Below are positions 13,974 through 25,940 of a stretch of 64,000 nucleotides of DNA, piece by piece (position 1 is the first letter of the stretch; every line of letters starts with the position of its first letter). Location: the NCBI RefSeq assembly GCF_001039355.2, contig NW_019775415.1:62001-126000 (forward strand), read 5' to 3'. This stretch comes from Lingula anatina (taxonomy: Eukaryota; Brachiopoda; Lingulata; Lingulida; Lingulidae). Made by a program: the position numbers and the translations under genes. Below the pieces are notes generated by a model. It was not told the DNA's origin, did not search any database, and saw only the letters and a program-made list of their open reading frames with translations.

Positions 13974-15516
13974 ACCTCCAAATTTCTCGAAACCTTGCTT
14001 TGTTATACTTTAAGTCGCGAGATCTTTGGCTTCCTCGAATGATCCCGATACGAAGTTTTTCTTTTTATCTTTCTGTGAGGAAACAAGCTTGTAAGATGTG
14101 TCATGCTTTTCCTTCTTATTTACTACCCAATCGGGTTAGCTCAGAAATATGAATTACTCATCTGCCGTTTCTAAAAACTCACAAAACTATTTTAGTGATT
14201 AAATAAACGCCAAGAAGTAGATTAATATTGTTTAACGTCAAGATAATTGTTAAGGTACATGTAAATTAAGAACCAAACTGGTACTTACATGTAATTAAAC
14301 GAAGGAATGTGTTAATTCTTTATTTGGATAACGAAATGATGAATTCCCTACGTTTACCACATATCGGGACACGCAATGCCTCATTAGTTCTTTCGATTGG
14401 AAATCACCGACAGAATGATAAGAAGGGATTTTACCGTCTTTTCCAACATAAAAACTCATTTAACAGACGTACCATTGATAAAGTGTATTAACCTTTCAGG
14501 TTGCGAAATGCTCATGAGAATATTTGCTAAAACATCATTTGAGGAAAGCCTCTGCAGTCCCGCGGTGAATCGATATGGCATATACCAAATGGCAGCCGCT
14601 CCGGTGCATAAAATGTCAAAATAATGAAATGGGATGTAAATTGATAAAGATTATTTGGCGATTGGAGAGCATTTTGCATTTCATGTCACTTAAATCTCAT
14701 CAGTTCTGTTAAACTCGTGTTAGATTTCAAAGTCGGATGTTTCTTCTCTTAAATTTTTTACGGGGTTCAGGAAATCAAGCCAATTTATTTTTGACTAGCT
14801 GGTTGGCTGTTGCCCTTCAGGAATTTACCTGAATTGGGGGCAATAGCCTGTGGAAATTGGAATCTGTAGTAAGGCACAATAATTGATGTACAATACTAAA
14901 AAAAAAAAACAAGTAAAAATAGACGATTTACAGTTACGATAAGTTTGCATAACATGCATTTATCACTGACTAAAATGCCCTCTCAATGAATAAATTAGAC
15001 AGTGAAACAACTGAATTGACCCTCTAAAATATGTGACGGTTCTAACATTTTTCGCGATGCTTATCGATAAACTTTTTTCTCTTACATCTTTCAAATGTTT
15101 TCACCAATTGGTGGAACTAGTATCAACATCACATAATAACGTCCTTGTTGATAATTCTATTAACATATTTTTTTTGACATTTTCGACCTAAATATAATAC
15201 TTAAATAAATTAAAATTATCTGTAACGTTTTAAATCGATTATTATTTCTCTTTGCTTCTGCACAAGTTGGTATTTTGATGGTTTTCGTTTGACTACATGA
15301 ACCTGATGCATGTAAGACCCTCTCTTTCATTTCACCGTTCTTTACAAATGGTATCAGATGCCTTTGATTAATGTCAGTTAGCATCTTTGCCATCGGTGAG
15401 GATTCAGCTTCGTTTGAGGAAAGCCCAATATACTACTATTATATGTCAGAGTTCATTCCAAGAAAAACGTTCAAATGTTACCACAAACATACAAGGCACT
15501 TGTTCTGCACGTCTTT

Positions 15517-17261
15517 CATTTTGGTGCGTCGTTGATGAAGCGGAGAGTAAGTAAAGCATAAAAAGGACTTTTAAATGACACCGTCGCGATCGACTTTAAC
15601 AGATCAATCGCGCTTACTCAAGCCAATACGGCAAATAACTCATCGTTGTATTCCAAAAAGAAAGAATAAACGCGTACTGATAGCAGTAAGCATCATTAGC
15701 TGAAATGACGATCGTATTTCAGGCAGCATTTCGTATTCCGTATGAATAATAACGTGATTCCCCGGCTTGAAATCAAAATGCTTTCTGGCACGCCATTGTT
15801 TTTAATACATGGTGATGCTCACCTCGGGAAAACTTTCCAATAAATGGCTCATGGCACTGGGAATAAATCTATCCTTGCGGTGTATTAGGAGATGTTTTGC
15901 CGAGTATCGAATTTGTCTTTATTGTTATGGAGAAAATGAAAAGGCGCATGACACGGTGGTAATTGTTTTTTCAGGTTCCACAGGGGTGATCTGATAGAAT
16001 ATTTGTTAGGAATGTAGGCATTTAATGTTGTCCTTAAGCAAATGTTTCTGCTTTGACGGCTGACCTTTAACGTGATTTCAGTCAACCATTCCCAGTATTT
16101 GTGTCTGCATACAAATGAATAATACCACGTGCATGTTATGTGATCAAACGGCTTCAAGCAGCTTTGTGTTTTGTGTACACTCACGACATAATGTTCGGTC
16201 AAGCTTTTTACCTTTTTCAAATAATTTGTACCTATTACCAATTTTGGTTATCTGTCTGCCATAAAGGCAAGAATGGGTTTCCCTCTACCAGGGCAACAGC
16301 TTGATTTTCAATAGATATTCACAGATATGTCTCTGGCTAATTCGTGACACAAAAGTGCACATAATTTAATCTGCGGCCCTGGTAGAGGCTAAGAAAGCGT
16401 TATTCGCGCTATCCGCGTTCATTCCGCTCTCAGATGCAGTCTTATCGTGAGACAGAAAAACGAATGTCACAAAGTTTTTAAAAATAATGTCCTTAGTCAG
16501 TCTGACCAAGATATTTAGTCCCGTTGAATCACAACGACTGAGACTTGCAAAGTGCTTTACGTATACAGCAATTCAGCAGTGGGAGAACTAATACCAACCT
16601 AACCAGTCACTTTCGACACGTATGGAAAACAGATATCGTCTTTCTGAGTTGGGAATTCGGATATACATGCACACGCTGCCATTACTGATATTTCGGTCGG
16701 TTATTTCGCCAAAAAACTGAGATGAAGAGTTGATCTGTTTGGGACATGCAAATGAGATGAATTTGCTTCTCCAGTCTTAATAATACGACAGTCATGATTG
16801 CACCGGCTAACTCATAAAGCTTTGCAAACGTTTTTAAATGATTATAATTATATTAGGTTTTCAGAAAACGTTTTATTTTCTAAAACGCCACAGGTATATT
16901 TTAATAACGTTACTATTTTAGATGAACACCAATAAACTGTTTTTGCAGAGTTCAATCAATTGAATATATAATTTTCAATATAAAAATACTATTTATGTTA
17001 ACTAATGGAGTTTAGCATTGCGGTGTCTTGACCATATTGTGAAAAGCTATTTTTACCAACCCACTATTTAGATTAACCACGCCTATTTGAATAAGGGTCC
17101 TGCTGATTTTATAAGTTATGGATGTTGTTGAGTGTAGCCCTTTTAACGGTCTGAAAATCGTTGACTTAACTTCTAAGAGGTTATTTTTGACTGACATCTT
17201 GTTCCGTAGCAAATTGTGTAGGACAGTGATGGCTAAGATTAAGTAGGATGTTAGTGTCTTA
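15517..17261. other. Non-coding spacer between duplication 1 and duplication 2
   Basis: No convincing exon. It contains a short MITE (16279-16391), also represented at 35141-35270, and ends at the TTA flanking the foldback MITE at 17262. A 118-codon open frame on the minus strand (15885-16241) has no recognisable protein character. Confidence 0.5.
16279..16391. mobile_element. Short MITE, CCCTCTACCAGGGC family, copy 1
   Basis: The left end contains CCCTCTACCAGGGCAACAG; the right end contains GCCCTGGTAGAGG, its near-perfect inverse. The body shares TTGATTTT and AGATATTCACAGATA-like blocks with the copy at 35141-35270. About 113 bp and non-coding. Confidence 0.7.
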
Positions 17262-17436
17262 GGCCCCATTCACAATAGGGGACTAACTAGTCCGAGGGTC
17301 AAATATGGCCGACCCACTTGAATACTTCCCCACGGAATATCTATTCAGTGTCTATTAACGAATTAGACGGCAAGCTTTGAAGTGGGTCACCATATTTGAC
17401 CCTCGGATTAGTAAGGCCCCTATTCTGAATAGGGCC
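17262..17436. mobile_element. Foldback MITE, ACTAGTCCGAGGGTC family, degenerate copy
   Basis: About 175 bp with arms inverted over roughly 55 bases: GGCCCCATTCACAATAGGGG at the left against the inverse of the right end (GGCCCTATTCAGAATAGGGG). It is flanked on both sides by TTA (17259-17261 and 17437-17439), read as a 3-bp target-site duplication. Duplication 2 begins about 5 bp after its right end. TTA/TWA target duplications fit the PIF/Harbinger superfamily, but no transposase is present to prove it. Confidence 0.75.
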
Positions 17437-19139
17437 TTATACTCATCTGTAGGGACAGTGGATTCCTATTTCACTGTTGCAATTAAAGAATGTGTATACT
17501 TTAACTACTTCACTACTACTCAACTTTCAAAAATCGTTGTTTCGTAATTAGACGTACAAAGACTATGTCTTGTTGAGTTTGTTGTAAATACAATATGCAT
17601 TTTCCCTTAAAATTCAAAATCCGATAGAGAATAATGTTTCAGACAGTAGTCTAGAGTCTTACGTGACTTGACTACCTTGTGTCATCCTGTTAAGCTGATA
17701 ACTGTGATGACTGTATTGGAAACTCTTTATTTCGATCAGTATAAAATACAAATGGTATGGATATTTGTTGTTGTTTTTTTTTTCAAAAAACAATACCACC
17801 TTGGAAAACTATTTATTATAAAAAACCCATGTACCTAGAAATCCCTAGCGGCTGATTCTTACAGTTAACATCCCCCCCTTCCGAAAAAAAAGAAAGTCTC
17901 TGAAAAAAATTGAATCGATCTCCAGCACCGCTGACCACCTGAATTAATGTTAGTATTGGGACCCAGTGGCACATTTAACCATTCAAATGGTGTCACATAT
18001 CGATATACCTAAGCCTTTCACTAAAATCTTCACACTAAGAAGAATTCGAGATCTAGATAATTAATAAAATCAGTTCATGTAGCAATTTGATATGAATCCA
18101 CAAAATGGTGAAGTGAAGATGTGTTGTTTTGACTTTTTTTTTTATCAAACCACGTCACCGTCTGTTCTGGAATTGGTTCCGCGGTGGGTGGTTGTGGGAA
18201 TTGTGCATTATCTACTTGAAAGTTTAAACAAGCTTTCTCCTCTTTCCACTTTGGGCATCTTGAATTTCTCGGGGTGATAAAAGGGCACTTTTTTCTTCGG
18301 AGTCTTTCATAAAGAGCCCTATTAACACTGTACAAAATAGTCTGTTACTATTTATTCGATCTCTTGGTGTATAATGAACGACACGTCCATCTGCATTTCT
18401 GTATGGTCGATACAAGGAATTATCATTCAATGTCTTAATGCGCTTATTGTGTATGTGGTGAGGCAGCTAATAAAGACTCGTTTTGTCCGAACACAATTTG
18501 GTGTGAATATAAGCAAAAGAAGAAGAGAACCAGCTTCTAAAGTCTAAACCAGGCACAAATAAGTCCTCCTAGGAGTTTATCAAGGCGACTGGGGTAAGCC
18601 TAAGAAGGCGGATTGACCGACGGATGACACTTTTCTCTGTTCGTCCAATAAATCGCCAATTATATTTGCGGGATCTCCTTACAAGCTGCACAATCTATTT
18701 GTGCATGATCATTAGAAAACGTCAAACTTCATCAGAGCCAGCAGAACTGAGACGCATCAAGTCCACTCAGAACCAACAAACAAAGGTAGCACTGATATCC
18801 AAAACTACGCTGAGAACGAAATAACTATACTCAACTACGTGTTAAAGGATTTGCATTTATTTATAACTACCGTGAGAAAGGCTTACGTTTTGCTATTATT
18901 TAGTGGACAATCCGCTTTCGGTGGTTTTGTGAGATGTTTATTTCAAATTTGAATGAGGCAAGGGTTGTTGATTTCACAAATATCTTCGTAAACCGGAAAA
19001 GGATTGGCTTGCACTTAGCTCGACAATAATACTTCCCAATCCCAATAAAACGTCCAGGTAGTCTTTTGGGAGCCTATGTAATCCTTCTATTAGCCCCAGC
19101 TCTGACTGCAGCTTTCACAACCCAGTGGCCAGAGTCTCA

Positions 19140-19364
19140 GGGTGCATTCCCAGAGATTTAGATCGTTCCAGAGATTTAGATTTAGATCGACCTAACTCCC
19201 TGGGGGTTCACGCTAAGTTGCAGTCAGCCGAGCGCACACCATAGTTAATTACCTCCTTACAGCTTTTAGTAGGCGGGACAGACGCTTAAGCCGGCTAGGC
19301 TGACAGTAATCTAGTGAGACTCCCCACAGGGATAGATCGATCTAAAATCTATGGGAATGGGGCC
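19140..19364. mobile_element. Foldback MITE, GATCGATC family
   Basis: The left end GGTGCATTCCCAGAGATTTA is the approximate inverse of the right end, which reads TCTATGGGAATGGGGCC and is followed by TTA. Internal arms carry TAGATCG blocks and a central GGCGGGACAGACGCTTAAGC motif shared with the element at 9134. It abuts the next MITE after about 9 bp. Confidence 0.65.
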
Positions 19365-19373
19365 TTATACTAT

Positions 19374-19548
19374 GACCGCATTCAGAACAGTGGACTAACT
19401 AGTCCGAGGGTCAAATATGGCCGACCCATTTGAATACTTCTCCACAGGGAATCTGTTCAGTGTCTATTAGCGGATTAGACGGCAAGTTTTTGAGTGGGTC
19501 GCCATATTTGACTCTCGAACTAGTTAGTCCACTGTTCTGAATGCGGTT
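19374..19548. mobile_element. Foldback MITE, ACTAGTCCGAGGGTC family
   Basis: About 175 bp. The left arm from ACCGCATTCAGAACAGTGG to beyond ATATGGCCGACCCA is matched in inverse by the right arm over some 50 bases with few mismatches. A central spacer of about 60-70 bp contains GTGTCTATTAGCGGATTAGA. Same family as 17262-17436 but better preserved. Its duplicate is at 28856-29021. Confidence 0.8.
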
Positions 19549-20373
19549 ACAGTCGACGCGGGCCAGCTTAATTTTTTTAAATTCAAATTCTACACGTGGC
19601 CGATTGACAGGTTTGAACTTTGTGGTATTTGAGTGCCATGTAGACATGAAGCCAAACTGGGCAAAGCTGATTGGATGATTTGTGAGAGGTCACGTGGATT
19701 CAAGGAGAGATATGCGTAAATGCATGTACTAACATTCTCAAATATCACAGTTATTAATCACCATCTTGCCTAACAATAAAAAAATACTTGTTCTGCAGCA
19801 TTTCGGTAGTGTTTCGTCTTTTGACGCGGTTCGTATCATTTTCTTGGTCACTATAAATATATGTAATAACGCTAAAATTTAAAGAATAAAGCATGTTGCA
19901 TTTAATAGCAAACTGTGTACTGTGCATACTTGGAGAATTATTAAGCCTATCAAAGATAATCAGCGATTCAAGCAATCTGTGTAAAAAATCACAAGGCGTT
20001 TCTATTAAATAATGTGAAATTGACATAAATAAACCTAACCAAATGTAACTTGATGGATGGATTTCCTCCTTGACTTTAAAACCGTCATGAGTTTGGCCTT
20101 TTTCTTCCCGTAGAAGTTGGTTCATCTGTCAAATGTTCTAGACATGCCGGTGACTCTTCCTGTTCTATAGGTGCAAGACGTGGGAGTAAAATGAAAGTCA
20201 TTAATTACTACTACACCGTGGAAATAAATTTCTGCTGACTTTAAGGTCATTTAGTAAAAGACGCACTAGATAGAAAAAACTGACCCCTTCATGGTATCAT
20301 TTTTGTCTGAGAGTATCTCATTTTATCCGAAATACGACAGGAGTTTTTCCTGCAGGCTTGATTTTTGCACTGA

Positions 20374-20407
<34 letters not shown>

Positions 20408-20432
20408 CACCACCACCACCACCACCACCTCC
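20374..20432. repeat. Compound microsatellite (CT)n(CA)n(CAC)n, short allele
   Basis: CT, CA and CAC repeats in series. The corresponding tract in copy B (29859-29952) is clearly longer in CT and CA. Open frames across it on both strands are artefacts. Confidence 0.92.
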
Positions 20433-20665
20433 ACAAAATGGACAAGAAAAAGAAAAAGATTGATTCATCAAACTGCACCGACCTTACTGACTGGCATGTC
20501 ATGCATCGATATCGGAGAAGAAAGTTATAATATAACACACAGACGGGACCATGTAACCTTTACATTTGTTTAAAATGTATTCCAATCAGATCAGAGCTTA
20601 CCGGCATGTTTTATGTATGTGACGTGAATGCTTAACTCCGTGCCACCTAACAAACATCATTGTCG

Positions 20666-20677
20666 TCACAAGGGGGC
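20666..20677 (+). promoter_or_regulatory. CTCF-like motif upstream of GPR83 (copy A)
   Basis: TCACAAGGGGGC matches the vertebrate/fly CTCF core CCACCAGGGGGC at 10 of 12 positions. It lies about 0.4 kb before the predicted TATA box and is identical in copy B. This is a pattern match only. Confidence 0.3.
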
Positions 20678-21086
20678 AGTGAGCACATCCATTTTAAACA
20701 ACAAGTAAGCAGCTTTATAAAAAGAATGAAGAAATTCCCACAGCATTTTGGCGCTTTCAAAAGCTTTCCACGAAGAGATTTGGAACTCAAAACCGGCCAC
20801 ACCGTGTGGCTTTTAACAAAGAACGCTAAGCGCTGATTACACGCACGCTAACCTGGCGTTGTCTATTTCTGAAATGCCTGGAACTTCGAGTCTAATGAAC
20901 TTATCGGGTGAAACTTGAAAAAAAAAAAGATTGATAGCGGTAGGAATTTACCCTTTCTAAACGCTTGTTTCGAAGCCGTAGGAAAGCATTTTTACGATGT
21001 TAGTTATTGTCTTCAATTGTAGGCTCATCCTGTGCGTTGCTGGGTAGAACTAATGGCTTTCCTGCTCTCCTTAGACACCCACTGTT

Positions 21087-21093
21087 TATAAAG
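21087..21093 (+). promoter_or_regulatory. Predicted TATA box of GPR83-like gene (copy A)
   Basis: TATAAAG in a block identical to copy B (30611-30617), followed by a short leader and a splice donor in the context AACATAAG/GTACGTG. See the copy B entry for the gene model. Confidence 0.4.
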
Positions 21094-22081
21094 AAGTAAC
21101 GTCAACGGCATCTGCACGCACACACACGGGTGGCAGGCTCCACACGACACGCTCTCTGAATACCAACATAAGGTACGTGATTTTAGCGCTGCCGTATTTT
21201 TTGTTGATTTAATTTAAAGGCACACAATAGGAGTTAGGCCCATTATATGTACATGTATAGCTAAACTCCTGGAGATTTCAACACTTAATGTTGATCGAAT
21301 CACGCAGGTAGACCATATTCAAAGCCTTTCGTAGAATAACGTTCCATAAGAACAGTTATGAGTTTTTAGGTTTTGAGTCACTCTCGAAGTGGAGATGTTC
21401 TCGGGGTTAAAAATCGGAAATTTAAAATTCTAAAATGTGTTTAAAGAAGGTAACTTCCACAATGGTTTTGAGTAAGGTATACCTTGGTGATAAAGGGGAA
21501 ATTGCTAAAATGTCCAGAAAGATTTTTTCCCTATATAAAAGTCTAACGCACATTGTATGTCTTCAAAATGGTAGTGGTTGCCATTTAATTTCAACCTGCG
21601 TTTGATTGCAGGGTATATGTAAAGCAAGATTAGAAAATTGTTCATTAGGAGACGTATGGGAGTTTAATGAAATGTTACTGGTACGTTAACTTGATGGGGG
21701 TTAATTGCTGGGTACAGATTCAGTGGATCAACTTTGATGTAGAAAATGTATATCATTGAACTTGAAGACATTCAGATACTGTTTTACGCAGAGATGATAA
21801 GAAAAAAGATTTCTTGTTGAAATGTTATTGGACAAGCCATCAGTCTAGCATTTAATCGAAATTTAAGCTTCATTTACAAACTGGAATATGAACATCAAAA
21901 CCATCATATCCTTAATTCGCATATATTTGAACGCAGTCTTTACTTCATTATTCTAGATAGCAATCATTGGGGACGAGATTAATTATAAGGACATCGAAGT
22001 AGACCTTACCCAGGACGTCGCATCGATCCAAAATCCTGATTAATCCAACGATTTGCATTGGCGCTGCGTCTGCCTCCTTAC

Positions 22082-22717
22082 ATGTCAGTTATGTCTTCTT
22101 TAATAAAGAAGATCTCAGAATTTGCGAACAACAGTGCCGGCAAAAACCCGTCGATTCATGAATTATTAAAAAGGCTCGATAGCTATAACAACTCCTCCCA
22201 CAATGGGAGCAACGGCGGTGACTTTACTGATTTTGGGTTAATGTCAAATAAAAATGCGGCACAGAACGTTCTTCTGGTTGCTGCCTACTCTGTTTTGGTG
22301 CTTGTTTCTCTCTTTGGCAACACAATGGTTTGCCACGTAGTGATTCGAAACCGGAGGATGCACACAGTCACTAATATGTTCATTGTTAACTTGGCTTTCT
22401 CTTGCATACTAGTCACCGCTCTTAACATCCCGCTGATGCTGGTGCGCCTTGTGTTGGAGGAGTGGCCGTTTGGTTCCTTCATGTGTCACTTGCTCAACTT
22501 TATATTGATGTCATCCGTCTATGTGTCCACTTTCACACTGATGGTCATTGCGCTGGACCGCCATCAAGTGATCATGTACCCGCTTCGTCCACGGATTTCA
22601 TTACCTGTTGGCGCCCTTATTGTGGCTTTCATTTGGGTCTTGGCTATCGGACTCTCTATGCCGTTTGCCATATATTCCCGTGTGGAGGACGTCCATGTCA
22701 TCGTTCGCACCAAGCGA
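22082..22717 (+). CDS. GPR83: GPR83-like GPCR, 5' part only (first 212 codons, cut at N)
   Basis: Encodes the extracellular N-terminus, TM1-TM4 and the start of extracellular loop 2, with the same amino acids as the complete gene at 31607-33043. The start is the ATG of MSVMSS; an open frame reaching further upstream begins at TTG and is not preferred. Compared with the complete copy there are seven base differences, all synonymous third positions. Coding similarity stops at the N (22718); the following bases are unrelated, and a stop soon follows. So this is either an assembly end inside an intact allele or a truncated duplicate. It lacks the loop-2 Cys, TM5-TM7 and the tail, and could not be a working receptor as written. 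Confidence 0.9.
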
Positions 22718-22718
22718 N
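22718..22718. other. Single N at the end of duplication 2 copy A
   Basis: Ambiguous base at the exact breakpoint between GPR83-like coding sequence and unrelated DNA leading to the CatSper fragment. Most simply an assembly join. Confidence 0.85.
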
Positions 22719-23466
22719 CTGCGATACTGACTGTTGACTGCTTCTTGTGGTGTTTTGACTGATTTCTTAACCCAGGGGTTGTGACAGTTGCTGACTGTTT
22801 ACTGTGTATGACTGTAGTTTCATTTGCTGCATTGATCTATGAACAGTGCAGTCTTTATTTGTCTGGCTTTAAGTTAGCATATAAATGAGTCAGCAAGTTC
22901 CAGACATGCTGAAAACTTTTCAGAATGGCCGGACATTTGGACCGGCAGTAATGAGAAATTTGCCGGATCGAATGGATTTTTGTCGGACTGAAAATCACTT
23001 TATTTGCTTGAGACAGATAGTACCAGTACGATTAGGGTAGCTTACTTTGTTTCTGAATGTGATAGTTTTGAAAAGGAAGGGAAAAAACGCTTTGGGTTTT
23101 ATATAATTTTATTACTGAAGTATGTCGAAAGATGACTGTAAATTCAAAATTGCGGTTCTTAAAGCTCTTGTCAGTCCTTTGGACCGACCAAGTCCAATTT
23201 TCTACCGGTCCAGACAAATTTTCCCGGTCATGACCGATCGGACCGACAGTTTCAGGATGCCTGAAGTTCTGAAAAATTTTCTTTAAAAAATGCAATAAAA
23301 ACAAACTTTTCAAAGTTTTAAAATGTTGCTGTTGTTTTGCCTCAAAAATGGTTTGGTGGAAATATTTGCCTTTCTGTAAAAAGGAAAAAAACAAAAGCGG
23401 TCTTTTTTTCAAATCTGTCATTACTGAATGACGATTTTAACATGTTTTCTCCCCTTATCATTGCAG
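22719..23466. other. Non-coding DNA before the CatSper exons, with repeat remnants
   Basis: No earlier CatSper exon is recognisable. Around 22921-23255 several CCGGAC/GGACCG/ACCGGTCC blocks occur in both orientations, suggesting an old dispersed repeat. The last bases before 23467 form a pyrimidine-rich splice acceptor ending TTGCAG. Confidence 0.45.
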
Positions 23467-25905
23467 GCGTCTTTTGTGTTTGCCAGCTACGATGTCGATT
23501 ATGACCATGTTTTGAGGGCGCTCAGTTTTGACGTAGAGAGTGGACACCATCTTGCATTTCAGCAGATCCTGTCTGGGTTCAGTGCTCTCCTGGTTTGGGA
23601 CAACAAGAACCTGTATTACTCTCCCAGCTGTGGTAAGAACAATAGCAGTAATGAGATTTTTCCGACTGTTGGCAGATTTCCCACTTATTGGAAGCCAAAA
23701 TATCCTCGCCATGGAGATCTGTGTAGAAGTGAACAAAGTGATAGCCAGGCTTGCTGTTTTTTTAATGGTGATGGTATTTGGATGGCAATAATCCAGAAGT
23801 CACCTGTCTCTCTAAATTGCTTTGTTTTATGACTGTATATGTGCCTTATACAGTGTCTCTTTTTTTCTAAGTTATCACTGTAAATAAACAATAATGCTTT
23901 GGCAGATTAATCAGTGGGTTTTGTCCTAATAAATATTTTTTATAGCATTTGTGGTGCTTTTAATTCATAAAATAGAACTATAAAGTAGTCTGCTTTTCAG
24001 TTTTGTTGTAACCACTCAGTAGGAATGCTCTTATTTTAAGAAATTATGATATAAAAATTTACAGTATCTGTGAAATTCACAATTCTTCGCCATTGAAAAG
24101 ATTGAGTCATTATACCGTGTTCCTTCTTCTATTGTTTCAGGGCAGACTGTGTTACCAGTTCATCTCTACAGTACCATTAGGTGGAACGAAACCAGCTTTC
24201 TTTCCTCTGGGGAAACCTTTCGACAAATCATAACTGGTATATTTTATATTGTTATTCAGAACTTATTAAAATCTGTTTAAAGAGCAAAAGGATAAATGAT
24301 TAATTCTGATTATATGCAGCAGTCAATGCCATAAACTTTACTGTAGGAAAATATTTACTGGGCGATGAAAATATGCACACTGAAAATTAATATAGTTTTG
24401 TTTTGAAAATCTGACTTGCTTTATATGATTCATTGAAGTTATTTTTCATGATTTTAACTATATATGCATACTAAACAAAATTAGTCTCTTCTCTACAATT
24501 TTGGTCAATGTTTTTGAAGGTCCTGATGGGGAGTTTGCTGCCGTGACAACAGAAAACAGACTGTTCTATGGTAGAGAAGGCCACAGAGCTGATGCAGTAG
24601 AGGTATGGGGTGAAATGCTCTGTTCTTTCAAAATTTGAACTCAAATTTTACATTATGAATTCATTTACAATAACAAGTGTGTCTAATAAATATGATAAGT
24701 GTAGTTTTAGAGAGTCATAGTAAATTATTTGATATTGATAATATTGAGAAGTGCCTGTGAATATTATATTTTTTATATTTTGTCTGTTTTTCCAGCCCCT
24801 CCACCCCCACTTTCCATCCCCCCGGGAGGATTGTGTATATTTTTACTTTATTTCACGTTGTTGTTTTATTCCATTTCTTTATATGTCATTTACAAACATT
24901 TTCTGCTTCCATTTATCACCGTTGTTTCAGATCTACAACCTGGAGACCCCTTTGAGAGACACCTCTGTCCTTCTTTTCTCAGCTGATGGAGATTTCATCG
25001 AATTTTACGACGACAGAACTGACCCCAGAAGGAAATTATGGCTGAAGAAGAGGGAGATAGACCTGCAGCAGCATCTCAGGGCTATAGAGCCTCCCTTGAC
25101 AAAGTGCCAGGTTTGTTGATTTGTTTGTTTATTTAAAATGTTTTCATGGGTCTAATTAAAATGCAGAATACACCGCAATACACATGAAAGTACAGTCCCA
25201 AGTATAAATACGGGAAATGGTCATTCGTGAACTCAAGTCATCAGTCGTATTGCCAAGAAGGGGCATTAGCCAATATGGCAGACGACCCAACGATAAGCAA
25301 GTAACATAGTGGATGATCCAATGAAAAACAAGTTGTGCCATTTGCTAAGTTGCATCGACAATATTAATTACGTAGTATTATGTTTAGCTTCTATATCTGC
25401 CTGTTTTTGTGCAAATGGCTGTTTCCTGTGTTGGCTGGACTGGATTCGTTTTTTTTTTTTTTTTTTTTTCTATTGTGTCGCAGTGTATAGGGCATACTAA
25501 GTACACTTTCTTTTCACTGGTAATTGCACTTTTTTAATTGGATGACTCTTCATAAATGGGGAACTTTCTCCTACTAATTCAAAAACAAAGTTCTTTATAT
25601 ATGCAGTGCTTAGGGATTGAACACCATTTTGACTGTAATTTGAAAAAACTTCAGAATAGTTTCCTAGATTATCAGGCAACATAAGGCAATAAATTTGCAT
25701 GAAATGGAAAAAAAATCCTAAGATCAGCCAAATATTTTGTGCTTTTTTTTCTAATTTTCTAAAAATGTTGGTCTTTTCTTTTCAGTATCAAGCTCTAGGG
25801 GCTGATTTTCAAGGCAAAACCATCTATATTGACATCAACACCAAGACACAGATAATTGTGAATCTTATACCACAGCCGGGAGTACAGAACCAATTATTGG
25901 TGATT

Positions 25906-25940
<35 letters not shown>

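Larger units (their letters stand above)
11877..15516 (+). repeat. Duplication 1, copy B (3.6 kb)
   Basis: Partner of 7365-11575, in direct orientation. It lacks the about 500-bp segment and a shorter piece near copy A 7507-7570. It continues past the point where copy A hits the N, into unique sequence. No gene is recognised in it. Confidence 0.93.
17442..22717 (+). repeat. Duplication 2, copy A (5.3 kb), truncated in GPR83
   Basis: Direct repeat of 26720-32242, starting at CTCATCTGTAGGG and ending at the N (22718) inside the GPR83-like coding region. It includes two MITEs, a microsatellite, the predicted promoter and 5' UTR intron, and the first 212 codons. It lacks the roughly 195-bp insertion seen in copy B at 27791-27984. 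Confidence 0.95.

Noticed and set aside
18075-18430. Minus-strand open frames conserved in both copies of duplication 2 (partner 27350-27702)
   Set aside because: Differences between copies mostly change amino acids and include an indel in a lysine run, unlike the silent changes in GPR83. No recognisable domain.
19754-20125. 123-codon minus-strand open frame, also at 29263-29619
   Set aside because: Starts with ATG, but the few differences between copies change residues and the C-terminus is not shared. No domain and no promoter or splice context.
22718-22762. Continuation of the truncated GPR83 frame to a stop at 22762
   Set aside because: It crosses an N, and the residues after it bear no relation to the receptor; it is read-through into unrelated DNA.
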